Shown: piece by piece, positions 42,147 to 49,861 of the stretch
How the letters are laid out: each line of letters opens with the position of its first letter
Numbering within the stretch: the first letter of the stretch is position 1
Assembly (NCBI RefSeq): GCF_016464385.1
Contig: NZ_JADMLH010000002.1
Location: 1-64,000 of the forward strand
Direction: 5' to 3'
Source: Nucisporomicrobium flavum
Lineage (GTDB): Bacteria > Actinomycetota > Actinomycetes > Mycobacteriales > Micromonosporaceae
DNA: 64,000 nt
Position numbers and translations under genes: made by a program
The notes under the pieces: generated by a model
Told to the model about the DNA's origin: nothing
Seen by the model: only the letters and a program-made list of their open reading frames with translations
The model's database searches: none

Positions 42147-42591
42147 CCACGTCCTTCAAGTGTTCGGCCCAGCGGCGGGCGAGGTCGGCGTCGGCGGGTG
42201 GGCGTACCAGCTGGCCCGAGGCGAAGATGTGGTTCCAGTGGTGCCCGGGCACGTCGTGCAGCAGCTCCGCGACGGGCAACCGGTCAGGTACCGGCAGCAC
42301 GCGCTCCCACAGCACGTCGGCATAGTAGGTGACCCGGTCCGCCCGGCCGGCCCAATGTGGCGCCGGGAAGATCACGCCGTCGGCGAGGCGGCCGCCGGCG
42401 ATGATGCCCCGGGCGGTGTTCTGCCGGAGCAGGAAGACGAGGTCGCCGGGGGCCGTACCCGATCGGCGTGACCCGAAGCTCCACCGGCCGCGCACCCGGC
42501 GGCCGGCCGCGGTGGCCGCGATGTCGTTCTCGTGGTTGGTCCGGAAGTAGCCGGTGTCGCTCCCGTCCCAGGTGAGGATGAAGGTGCTCAC
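42133..42591 (-). CDS. EVE/PUA-like domain protein
   Basis: 152 residues. The pattern STFILTWDGSDTGYFRTNHENDIAA, GDLVFLLRQNTARGIIAGGRLADGV, HHWNHIFASGQLV resembles the EVE/PUA-like modules found at the N-terminus of HNH-type restriction proteins and in modified-base readers. Here it stands alone. The GTG overlaps the radical SAM stop codon (GTGA). In an FxsB-type context the role is unclear. Confidence 0.65.
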   Translation of the reverse strand: MSTFILTWDGSDTGYFRTNHENDIAATAAGRRVRGRWSFGSRRSGTAPGDLVFLLRQNTARGIIAGGRLADGVIFPAPHWAGRADRVTYYADVLWERVLPVPDRLPVAELLHDVPGHHWNHIFASGQLVRPPADADLARRWAEHLKDVDGND

Positions 42592-43685
42592 GCGCGGGCG
42601 CGCCTTTCCAGGTCCGCGGCGACACGGGCGCCGATGTGGTCGATGAGGCGGCGCAGGTCGGCGCAGTACACCGACGGGTTGCGGAAGCCGCCGCCCGGCC
42701 GCCATCGGTGCGCATAGTGCCCGGCGCCGCAGAGGTCATGCACCGGGCAGCTCAGGCAGGACGCCGCCAGCGCCGCGAGCCCGGACTGCCGGGCGATGAT
42801 CCCCGGATGCCGCGTGGCCGCGTCGAGGTCGTGGTCGAAGACGTTCAGCCCGGTCGCGGCGGCGCCCGGATACGTGGCCTTGAGCGAGTCGACCTGCTCG
42901 ATCGTGCCGTCGGACTCGATCACCGCGACCGCCACCGGGCTCAGCCCCACCTGGTCCGAGCGGCTCGATCCGCCGAGGACCAGGCTGATCACCTCCTCGA
43001 AGAGGCGGATGCCGGTCTCCCGGCGTGGGGCTTCGTACCAGCGGTCGAAGACGGCGATCAGCCAGTCCGCGGTGCCGGGCGCGGGCAGCGCCCCCCAGTG
43101 GGCGTGCGGCAGCAGCAGATCGATCATCGGCGGGCGGTGGTCCAGGAGGGACTCGTAGACCGCGACCGGGTCGGTCGCCGGATCGACGGTGCAGAGGATC
43201 CCCGCGTACGCGGGGTGCCCGGCGAGCAGCCGCAGCGCCCGGTCGGCGAGGGCGTGGCTGCCCCGGCCGTCACGGTGCCGCCGGTGCCGGTCGTGCTGCC
43301 CCGCGGGCCCGTCAAGGCTCACTCCGATGCGGACACCCAGGCCGGCCAGGGCATCGAGCATGCGGGCGTCGAGCAGGGCGCCGTTGGTCTGCGTGCTGAA
43401 CCGGGCGGCCGGCACGACGGCCCGGAGGTCGCCGACGAGCCGGACCAGCGACTCGCGCCCGGCGAGCAACGGCTCACCGCCGTGCAGCACCACGTCGACG
43501 TGGTCGAGGCCGTGGCGGCTGACGTGTTCACCGATGCGCTGCGCGGCTCTGCGCCAGACCTCCGGTGACATCGCGGGCGGCCGGTCGCGCCAGCTCTGGT
43601 CGGCGAGCTCGTAGACGTAGCAGTAGTCGCAGGCGAGGTTGCAGCGTTGGTGCACCTTCAACACGAACTCGCGGAAGGCCGGCAC
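42588..43685 (-). CDS. FxsB-like radical SAM/SPASM enzyme
   Basis: 365 residues. Radical SAM cluster Cys15-X3-Cys19-X2-Cys22 (CNLACDYCYVYE), substrate-handling motifs (VVLHGGEPLL, STQTNGALLD, GVSLDGPAGQHDRHR), and a SPASM region CLSCPVHDLCGAGHYAHRW...PSVYCADL like that of FxsB proteins. FxsB enzymes form cyclophane crosslinks in peptides ending FxSxx. No such peptide is found in the adjacent genes. The usual FxsB C-terminal HEXXH extension is missing. Follows two small genes by 39 bp. Confidence 0.9.
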   Translation of the reverse strand: MPAFREFVLKVHQRCNLACDYCYVYELADQSWRDRPPAMSPEVWRRAAQRIGEHVSRHGLDHVDVVLHGGEPLLAGRESLVRLVGDLRAVVPAARFSTQTNGALLDARMLDALAGLGVRIGVSLDGPAGQHDRHRRHRDGRGSHALADRALRLLAGHPAYAGILCTVDPATDPVAVYESLLDHRPPMIDLLLPHAHWGALPAPGTADWLIAVFDRWYEAPRRETGIRLFEEVISLVLGGSSRSDQVGLSPVAVAVIESDGTIEQVDSLKATYPGAAATGLNVFDHDLDAATRHPGIIARQSGLAALAASCLSCPVHDLCGAGHYAHRWRPGGGFRNPSVYCADLRRLIDHIGARVAADLERRARA

Positions 43686-43724
43686 ACCTCAAGTCTGCCT
43701 CACCCGCACGCGTCCGGGCGGACC

Positions 43725-43919
43725 CTAACGCTTGTCGAGGCTCAGCTCGGGCTCGCGGCGGCGTGGCCAGGCGGCTTTGCTGCCGCAGGCGTCGCAGCTG
43801 AGCTGTTCACCGCAGTGGGCGCACCAGTCGTTCGTGCGGCGCAGGTACCAGCCGAGGGCGACCCCGGCGAGGAGGCTGGCGAGGCCGATGAGGGCGGCCA
43901 GCGCCACGGCGCCCGTCAC
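43725..43919 (-). CDS. small membrane protein with zinc ribbon
   Basis: 64 residues: one helix (GAVALAALIGLASLLAGVALGWYL), then a CxxC-X6-CxxC knuckle (WCAHCGEQLSCDACG) and a basic tail. The GTG overlaps the upstream stop codon (GTGA). Coupled to the next gene upstream; a metal-binding membrane accessory is inferred. Confidence 0.75.
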   Translation of the reverse strand: MTGAVALAALIGLASLLAGVALGWYLRRTNDWCAHCGEQLSCDACGSKAAWPRRREPELSLDKR

Positions 43920-44242
43920 AGGTGCGGTCCGCCCAGGGCCGAGGCGCCGTCGCCACCGACGCGCGGCCGGCGGCAGGCGAGGCCGTTCGCCTGGCGGTGG
44001 TCCAGCGCCGGGTCCTCGTCGGCGCGGGAGGTCACGTACGAGGCGGTGAAGGTGTCCACGCCCGTGCCGACGTGGGTGCCGGGCCGGTACGTGACCGTGA
44101 CGGCGCGCGGCGACGCTGCCTCGATCACTCCGGCGCGCCAGCCGTCGCGGTAGACCCACACGGGGTCCGCCTTGTGGTAGCTGTCGGCCGGCGCCACCTC
44201 CGCCGGATCTCGGTGCGGTGGGGCGATGGTCGGGGTCGACAT
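43916..44242 (-). CDS. hypothetical protein with SH3/Tudor-like segment
   Basis: 108 residues. The central part DPVWVYRDGWRAGVIEAASPRAVTVTYRPGTHVGTGVDTFTA reads like a small SH3/Tudor-type barrel. The tail is Arg/Pro-rich with one Cys. Good ribosome site AGGAGG before the ATG at 44242. First gene of the minus-strand set leading to the FxsB-like enzyme. Confidence 0.75.
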   Translation of the reverse strand: MSTPTIAPPHRDPAEVAPADSYHKADPVWVYRDGWRAGVIEAASPRAVTVTYRPGTHVGTGVDTFTASYVTSRADEDPALDHRQANGLACRRPRVGGDGASALGGPHL

Positions 44243-44543
44243 CGAGAGCCTCCTGGATCCCGGGACTCGGGTCGTCGGTCGTCCATGGGGCGCCCACCGG
44301 CCGTGACACCGAAAACGTCATGCCTTTCAGCACGCTGTGTCAGCGACCAGGCAACCGCCTGTCAGCTATCATGCTCGGCATCCAGTGCGTCCGCAAGGCC
44401 GGATGCACGTGCATCCGTAGCGTGCGGGTGCGAGTGAAGGTAGCCGAACGTTCGGTTTTCGACGGAGCGGCGGCACCCTTAGGATGCATTGGGCGACGGA
44501 GCTGCAACTTGCAGTTTCCGGGGACGAACCGGACGGGAGCGAC
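44243..44543. promoter_or_regulatory. 301-bp divergent control region with palindromes
   Basis: Lies between the FxsB-like set (leftward) and the XRE gene (rightward). Contains a perfect 16-bp palindrome GGATGCACGTGCATCC (44401-44416) and a 12-bp palindrome CCGAACGTTCGG (44444-44455). The core of the first recurs before the DUF397 gene. Confidence 0.7.
44401..44416. promoter_or_regulatory. palindromic operator candidate, copy 1
   Basis: GGATGCACGTGCATCC is a perfect 16-bp palindrome, 128 bp before the XRE gene. Its 12-base core ATGCACGTGCAT is repeated at 45902-45913. A shared dyad in both control regions of one regulator module suggests the XRE protein's own site. Confidence 0.65.
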
Positions 44544-45434
44544 GTGACCACGGGTACGCAGGAGGACGGGCCGAACAGCGGCCCTACCGTGCTGCGCATC
44601 CTGCTCGGTGCGCAGCTGCGACGGCTCCGCGAGACCAAGCAGATCAGCCGTGAGGACGCCGGCTACGAGATCCGCGCCTCCGGTTCGAAGATCAGCCGGA
44701 TGGAGCTCGGTCGCGTCAGCTTCAAGGAGCGCGACGTCGCCGACCTCCTCACGCTGTACGGCGTCAAGGACCCGGCCGAGCGCGAGGCGCTGCTGGGGCT
44801 GGCCCGGCAGGCGAACAACCCGGGCTGGTGGCACCACTTCGGCGACATCATGCCGTCCTGGTTCCAGTCCTACCTGGGCCTGGAGGCGGCGGCCTCGCTG
44901 ATCCGGACGTACGAAATCCAGTTCGTGCCCGGCCTGCTGCAGACCCCGGCGTACGCCCGCGCCGTGATCATGCTCGGCCACGCCGGCGCCACCGCGGACG
45001 AGATCGACCGCCGCGTGGAGCTGCGCCGTCAGCGTCAGCAGCTGCTGAACCGGGTCGAGGCGCCGCAGCTCTGGGCGGTGATCGACGAGGCCGTGCTGCG
45101 CCGCCCGATCGGCGGGGTGGACGTGATGCGCGGCCAGATCGAGGCGCTGATCGAGGCGGCCAAGAAGCCCAACGTGCGCCTGCAGATCATCCCGTTCAAC
45201 GCCGGCGGCCAAGCCGCGGCGGGCGGTCCCTTCGCGATCCTGCGCTTCCCGGAGCCGGAGCTGCCCGACGTGGTCTACGTCGAGCAGCTCACGAGCGCCA
45301 TCTATCTGGACAAGCGGGACGACGTCGACCAGTACGCGATCGCCATGGAGCGCGTCTGCATCGACGCCGAACCGCCCAGCCACACCCAGGAAATCCTCGG
45401 CAAGCTGCTGCACGAGGTCGGCCGGCTCACCTGA
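44544..45434 (+). CDS. Scr1/DUF5753-type XRE regulator
   Basis: 296 residues. N-terminal XRE helix-turn-helix (LRILLGAQLRRLRETKQISREDAGYEIRASGSKISRMELGR), then the DUF5753 ligand domain (YEIQFVPGLLQTPAYARAVI, AVIDEAVLRRPIGG, NVRLQIIPFNAGG, FAILRFPEPELPDVVYVEQLTSAIYLD). Such proteins pair with DUF397 proteins in morphological control (WhiJ/Scr1 type) in actinomycetes; a DUF397 gene is convergent 158 bp downstream. The GTG at 44544 follows GGGAG. Confidence 0.92.
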   Translation: MTTGTQEDGPNSGPTVLRILLGAQLRRLRETKQISREDAGYEIRASGSKISRMELGRVSFKERDVADLLTLYGVKDPAEREALLGLARQANNPGWWHHFGDIMPSWFQSYLGLEAAASLIRTYEIQFVPGLLQTPAYARAVIMLGHAGATADEIDRRVELRRQRQQLLNRVEAPQLWAVIDEAVLRRPIGGVDVMRGQIEALIEAAKKPNVRLQIIPFNAGGQAAAGGPFAILRFPEPELPDVVYVEQLTSAIYLDKRDDVDQYAIAMERVCIDAEPPSHTQEILGKLLHEVGRLT

Positions 45435-45502
45435 CTCCTGGGCGCACACATCGCCCGGTGATCCACGGCAGGTGTGCCCGATAGGCCCTGCCCTCCGGGC
45501 CT

Positions 45503-45528
45503 CAGGGGCGGCACCGCTCCGGCCCCTG
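45503..45528 (+). terminator. hairpin after XRE gene
   Basis: CAGGGGC (45503-45509) pairs with GCCCCTG (45522-45528), 12-base loop, about 70 bp after the XRE stop codon. A second small hairpin CCCCC/GGGGG (45574-45588) follows before the convergent DUF397 gene. Probable terminators. Confidence 0.5.
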
Positions 45529-45592
45529 GGTTGCAGAGTGTTTACTTTATGTAATTAACCCCTGAGGGTGACACCCCCGTCGAGGGGGCGAT

Positions 45593-45829
45593 TCACCCGA
45601 GCAGGTGATCGAAGTCCCCGTCGCGCACGCCGCCGAGGAACGCCTCGATCTCCGCCGGCGTGTAGATCAGGGCCGGGCCCTCCGGGTCGCGGGAGTTCCG
45701 CATTGCGACGCTGCCGTCCGGCAGTGCGGCGCACTCGACGCAGTTGCCGCTCGGGTTGCTCCGGCCGCTCTTTCGCCAGGTCACACCCTGCAGCTGCCCA
45801 GCGGGCATGCCGTTGAAAATGCGCGTCAT
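45593..45829 (-). CDS. DUF397 protein
   Basis: 78 residues with the DUF397 core (VTWRKSGRSNPSGNCVECAALPDGSVAMRNSRDPEGPALIYTPAEIEAFLGGVRDGDF). DUF397 proteins are the usual partners of DUF5753-type XRE regulators, acting as antagonists or signals. The ATG at 45829 is followed by a short leader (MTRIFNGMPAGQLQG). Confidence 0.93.
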   Translation of the reverse strand: MTRIFNGMPAGQLQGVTWRKSGRSNPSGNCVECAALPDGSVAMRNSRDPEGPALIYTPAEIEAFLGGVRDGDFDHLLG

Positions 45830-45901
45830 TACTAGGCTCCCTAACGGTGAGACCGGTCCGGGGACCGGCGATGTGTGTCCCGCCGGCTACCTGCTGTGCA
45901 G

Positions 45902-45942
45902 ATGCACGTGCATTTGGCCTTGCGTTCTCACATGATTGTGAG
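45902..45942. promoter_or_regulatory. palindromic operator candidate, copy 2, plus second dyad
   Basis: ATGCACGTGCAT (45902-45913) repeats the core of the site before the XRE gene. A second dyad CTCACA-TGAT-TGTGAG lies at 45927-45942. Both are upstream of the DUF397 gene (leftward) and of the small rightward genes from 46079. Confidence 0.65.
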
Positions 45943-46078
45943 CATGATAACGCACGTACCCCACTGAAAGTGGGTCACGGAGGGTGACATCTTTGAGTGA
46001 CGGGTCGGTCGCGGAAACGGCCGCTGCGGCCCTCGACGCGAGGCTCTCTGGCGGGAGCGTCCGAGCGGGAGGAACACA

Positions 46079-46330
46079 ATGTCCGTACCCAACATCGGCC
46101 CGGAGCCCTTCGAGACCTACGACATCGACGGTGTGGACACCCACCGGCGCGGCAACCCGGCGCCGGTCCTGCGCGACGAGAGGCTGACGGACTGCATGGA
46201 AGCAGCCACGACGCGCGCGACCACGGTGTCCCACCGGTTCGGCGGGGTGCGCTACGCCCTCACCCGGCACGACGGCGCGTCGCCGGACGCCGGCCCGGAC
46301 GCCGGAGGTGATCCCGACGAGAGTCACTGA
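46079..46330 (+). CDS. hypothetical protein of the XRE/DUF397 module
   Basis: 83 residues (IGPEPFETYDIDGVDTHRRGN, TTRATTVSHRFGGVRYALTRHDG), acidic tail. GGGAGGAACACA before the ATG is a good site. No family recognised. The gene is divergent from DUF397 and overlaps the next gene. Confidence 0.7.
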   Translation: MSVPNIGPEPFETYDIDGVDTHRRGNPAPVLRDERLTDCMEAATTRATTVSHRFGGVRYALTRHDGASPDAGPDAGGDPDESH

Positions 46331-46682
46331 ACACCTGCCCTGTGCCAGCCGGCGCCGCCCGGACGAGACGCTCGGGCGGCGCGCCTGGTCGCTGTCCTCC
46401 CCGATCCTGCGCCGGGGGCGGCTCCAGCTCAGCATCGCGCGCTGGCCCGTACGCGTCTTCCAGGAACAGGACTACTGCTACGGCGTCGGCCCGCTGGCGC
46501 TGCGGGTCGCCCGCGTCGGCTGGACGTCGCCGGTGCCGTACGAGGGCGACACCTGGCTCGAGGTCGAGGGCACGGTGATCGACGGCCGGACCGGCGAGGA
46601 GCGGCAGACCCGGCAGGTACTCGTACGGGCGTGCAGACTTCCTGGACCACCGCACCGCAAGCGCCCACGGTTGCGGCCCTGA
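46308..46682 (+). CDS. hypothetical protein
   Basis: 124 residues (WSLSSPILRRGRLQLSIARWPVRVFQEQDYCYGVGPLALRVARVGW, WLEVEGTVIDGRTGEERQTRQVLVRAC). Predicted beta-rich. The start is taken as the GTG at 46308, inside the preceding gene by 23 bp; the ribosome site is weak, so the start is uncertain. No family recognised. Confidence 0.6.
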   Translation: MIPTRVTEHLPCASRRRPDETLGRRAWSLSSPILRRGRLQLSIARWPVRVFQEQDYCYGVGPLALRVARVGWTSPVPYEGDTWLEVEGTVIDGRTGEERQTRQVLVRACRLPGPPHRKRPRLRP

Positions 46683-46893
46683 CAACGTCATAGAGAGTGA
46701 GCGGCGTCGCGCAGATGCCGTTCGACGCGCGTCCCGGCAACGGGACGCGCCGCCCGGATCCCGGCCGGGCGGTCCGGTTCCCCCGTGCTGGATCGCTCGG
46801 CCGGCCGGCCCGGCTGCAGCCCGACGACCGCCCCCCGGCTGTGTTCCCCCGGCCGGCCGGGGCTGCGGTCCGACGGCCGGCCCGGCTTTACGG
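46683..46893. other. 211-bp gap with GGCCGGCC-type repeats
   Basis: Between convergent genes. Imperfect repeats of GGCCGGCCCGGCT and GCTGC-GGTCCGACG occur at 46798-46885. They can fold in several ways and may serve as terminators. No gene. Confidence 0.5.
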
Positions 46894-47721
46894 TTACGGC
46901 TTGCGGGCGACTCCGGCCCAGTAGTAGGCGGTTTCGGGCTCCACGTCCGTCGCGTCCGGGCGCCACGCCGACACCGGCACGAGGCCCGGCTCCAGCATCT
47001 CCCAGTCGCCGAAGAAGCGGGCCACCGCCTCCTTGGTGCGGGCCACCAGCGTCATCCCCGCGTCCGTCGCCGCTGCCACGGCCCGGCCGACCGCCTCCGG
47101 GCTGAAGTCCGCCGTCGGGTGCGTGATCGCGAGGATGCTGCCGGACGGCATCGCGTCGCGGAGCCGGCCGACGAGGTCCCACGGGTCGTCCTCGTCCGCG
47201 AGGAGCATCAGGATGGCGATCAGCGTGAGACCGACGGGCCGGGTCAGGTCGAGGGTCTCCTGCAGCACCGGCTGCTCGAGGATCTGTTCCGGGTGGCGGA
47301 TGTCCGCGGAGATGTACTCCGAGCGGCCCTGCTCGCTGCTGATCATCAGGGCGCGGGCGTGGACCAGCACGATCGGGTCGTTGTCCACATAGACCACCCG
47401 GGTCTCCGGGGCGATCCGCTGGGCGATCTCGTGCAGGTTGGGCCGCGTCGGGATGCCGGTGCCGATGTCCAGGAACTGCCGGATGCCCTCCCCGCTGACC
47501 AGGTCACGGGCGGCGCGGTGGACGAACTTGCGGTTCTCGGCGGCCATGGCGCGCATGCCCGGGATGGCCTTCAGCATCGCCTCGGCCACCGCCCGGTCGA
47601 CGGCGAAGTTGTCCTTGCCTCCCAGCCAGTAGTCGTAGATGCGGGCCGAGTGCGGGATGTTCGGGTTGACGCCGGGCGGCGCCACCTCGGCCGGTGCGGA
47701 CGTCTCACTGCGCTGGGTCAC
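46894..47721 (-). CDS. DUF574 SAM-dependent methyltransferase
   Basis: 275 residues. The actinomycete-specific DUF574 (Methyltransf_19) pattern is clear: NIPHSARIYDYWLGGKDNFAVDRAVAEAML, GIRQFLDIGTGIPTRPNLHEIAQ (motif I), VVYVDNDPIVLVHARAL, and ARFFGDWEMLEPGLVPVSAWRPD near the end. The target is unknown. The GTG at 47721 follows GGAGG. Confidence 0.93.
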   Translation of the reverse strand: MTQRSETSAPAEVAPPGVNPNIPHSARIYDYWLGGKDNFAVDRAVAEAMLKAIPGMRAMAAENRKFVHRAARDLVSGEGIRQFLDIGTGIPTRPNLHEIAQRIAPETRVVYVDNDPIVLVHARALMISSEQGRSEYISADIRHPEQILEQPVLQETLDLTRPVGLTLIAILMLLADEDDPWDLVGRLRDAMPSGSILAITHPTADFSPEAVGRAVAAATDAGMTLVARTKEAVARFFGDWEMLEPGLVPVSAWRPDATDVEPETAYYWAGVARKP

Positions 47722-47989
47722 TGTCGACCGCCTCCTGCTCAGGCCACCCCTGGCCGAAAAGGACACCGGCCGCCGTGGCCGCGCCCGTGCCGGCCGCGAG
47801 CGACCGGCCGGATCCCGCAGGGCCGCGTGGGCAGAGGCCCGTCGCGACTCGACAGGCCGATCGCGAGCCGCGCCGGCCGGGAGCCGTAGCCGCCAGCCTA
47901 GCCTCAGAAGTTGATCAAATTCAGCCGCGTCGCTCGATCGGACCGGCCGCCGGGAGGAGGGACGGATGTCCGCTCCAGCATGGAAAAAT

Positions 47990-48106
47990 GGTGATCAGGC
48001 CGTGTTCGCACCGTCGCCGTTGGACGGTGCGGGCGGTGATCAGCACGCTTTCGCGCCGTCCCCGGTGCACGGTACGGGCGGTGATCAGGCCGCGTTCGCG
48101 CCGTTC
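47990..48106. repeat. 45-bp tandem repeat with hairpins, 2.6 copies
   Basis: Units at 47990-48034, 48035-48079 and 48080-48106 (partial) begin GGTGATCAGGCCGTGTTCGC or close variants. The first contains the perfect 8-bp stem GCACCGTC/GACGGTGC. The last partial copy holds the stop codon and final codons of the GGDEF gene, so the array looks like duplication of a gene end that also acts as terminator. Confidence 0.85.
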
Positions 48107-49686
48107 CGGTAGGACCCCGCTCGGCGGTCGCGGGAGCCGGCCACGACCTGGTTGCGGCCGGCGTGCTTGGCGACGTACAGGTTGCGGTCGGCGGTGGACA
48201 TCAGGCCGGACTGGGTGGCCGCCGCCGCGTCGGAGAGTCCGGCGACGCCGATGCTGACGGTGACCGGGAGGCCGTGGGTCAGGGCGGTCCAGTCGTACGA
48301 GCTGATCGCGCGCCGGATGCCGTCGAGCTGGTCGGTGGCCTGGGGTACGTCCGTGCCGGGCAGCGCGAGCAGGAACTCCTCGCCGCCCATGCGCGCCACG
48401 AAGCCCTCCGGCGCGACGGCCGCCAGCTCGGTCTCCAGGAGCTTCGCGACCAGCACCAGCACCTGGTCGCCGACCTCGTGGGAGAGCTGGTCGTTGATCC
48501 GCTTGAAGTGGTCGAGGTCGACGATCGCCACGGTCAGGCTGCCGCCGTCGGCGACCAGCGCAGGCAGCTGCTCGTCGAGGTAGCGGCGGTTGCGCAGGCC
48601 GGTCAGCGGGTCGCGCCGGGCCTGCTCGCGGAAGCGTTCCGCCTCGCGCCGCGCCTCGGTGGTCTCGAACATCGCCTGCCGGGTGCGGGCCTGTGCCTCC
48701 CGCTGCGACGAGTGCAGCGCGTTGTGGGCGGCGAAGAACTCCTTGTGTACGGCGAAAGCGTCCGCGTACTCGCCACGGGCGGCATGCAGCTCGGCCTGCT
48801 CCTGGTGGACCCGGACGAGGACGTCGCCGAGCTCGCGTTCGAGGCAGAGCGCCCGGGACTTGTCGAGGCTGACCTGGGCCCGGTCGGTGGCGCCCAGGAA
48901 GCGCTGGGCGCGGGCGAGCGTGAGCATGAACTCGGCGAGCGAGTCGGCGTCCTCGTACCGGCCGTCGTGGTGCCGGGCCACCGCGAGCCGCAGCGTCTCC
49001 TCGGCCTGCGTGTAGTTGCCGTTCTCGATCTCGATCGCGCCGATGGTGTCGAGGACCGCCGGGTCGAGGACGAAGCCGTACTCCGCCGCGACGTCCTGGA
49101 GGCGCTGGGCGACCGCTTCGGCGCGGGCGTGCTCGCCGGTGGCGAACTCGGTGTACGCGTAGTTGTTGAGCATGCCCATGAGCAGCTGGGGCAGCCCGAG
49201 CCGGACGGCCAGCTCCTCGGCCTGGGCGTACTGGTCGCGGGCGGCGTCCATGGAGCCGGCGGCGCCGAGCGCGTCGGCCAGCTTGGCGCGGTGCCAGACG
49301 CGCATGTGGTCGGTGGCCGTGTCGTCGAGGAGCTCGACGGCGAGCAGTGAGTGTTCGAGGGACTGGGCGGCGTCGCCGAGGTGGCGGTGGATGTTGGCCC
49401 AGACGAGGTGCGTACGCGCCTGCACGAGGTGGTCGCCGTGCTCGGTGGCCCACTGGTGGATCTTCCAGATGCGCTGCGCGGCGCCCGAGACCTCGCCCTT
49501 GCGCATGAGCATGTTGGCCTGCAGGAGCCGGGCGCGGGTGGCGAGCCGCTCGTCGCCGAGCCTGAGCGCCGCTGCCTCGAAGGCGGTCGCGGCCTCGAGG
49601 GTCGCGTCGGCGTCCCAGAGGTACTGATCCTCGTGCTGCGTCAGGGCAGCCGACAGCTGCTCCACGTCGCGTACGCGCCCGTCCAT
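48085..49686 (-). CDS. TPR-GGDEF diguanylate cyclase
   Basis: 533 residues, soluble. About 350 residues of TPR-like helical repeats (EAATAFEAAALRLGDERLATRARLLQANMLMRKGEVS and others), a coiled-coil linker (SSQREAQARTRQAMFETTEARREAERFREQ) and a GGDEF domain (DPLTGLRNRRYLDEQL, FVARMGGEEFLLALPG). GGEEF is a functional variant of the cyclase motif; no I-site RxxD is obvious. The ATG at 49686 is chosen (GGGG 9 bases upstream); a GTG at 49695 is in frame. The C-terminal codons lie in the 45-bp repeat. Confidence 0.92.
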   Translation of the reverse strand: MDGRVRDVEQLSAALTQHEDQYLWDADATLEAATAFEAAALRLGDERLATRARLLQANMLMRKGEVSGAAQRIWKIHQWATEHGDHLVQARTHLVWANIHRHLGDAAQSLEHSLLAVELLDDTATDHMRVWHRAKLADALGAAGSMDAARDQYAQAEELAVRLGLPQLLMGMLNNYAYTEFATGEHARAEAVAQRLQDVAAEYGFVLDPAVLDTIGAIEIENGNYTQAEETLRLAVARHHDGRYEDADSLAEFMLTLARAQRFLGATDRAQVSLDKSRALCLERELGDVLVRVHQEQAELHAARGEYADAFAVHKEFFAAHNALHSSQREAQARTRQAMFETTEARREAERFREQARRDPLTGLRNRRYLDEQLPALVADGGSLTVAIVDLDHFKRINDQLSHEVGDQVLVLVAKLLETELAAVAPEGFVARMGGEEFLLALPGTDVPQATDQLDGIRRAISSYDWTALTHGLPVTVSIGVAGLSDAAAATQSGLMSTADRNLYVAKHAGRNQVVAGSRDRRAGSYRNGANAA

Positions 49687-49840
49687 CCGGCTCACCCCTT
49701 CCGCTCAGGCGAATCATCGTCACGAACAGCGCGCGCTGAAGAACAAATGCGCTGTGTTCCCGAAGGTTAGCCCTGAGTGACCACTGGGACCCAGTGTGGC
49801 GTACGTGATCCAGCTCGCCGTCGTCCGAGGTCGCACACGT

Positions 49841-49853
49841 TGTACGTCGTACA
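49841..49853. promoter_or_regulatory. TetR autoregulatory operator candidate
   Basis: TGTACG-T-CGTACA, perfect 6-bp arms, ends 8 bp before the TetR ATG. Its left part ACGTTGTAC recurs in the dyad before the MFS gene, suggesting one repressor for both. Confidence 0.65.
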
Positions 49854-49861
49854 GTTGTGGG

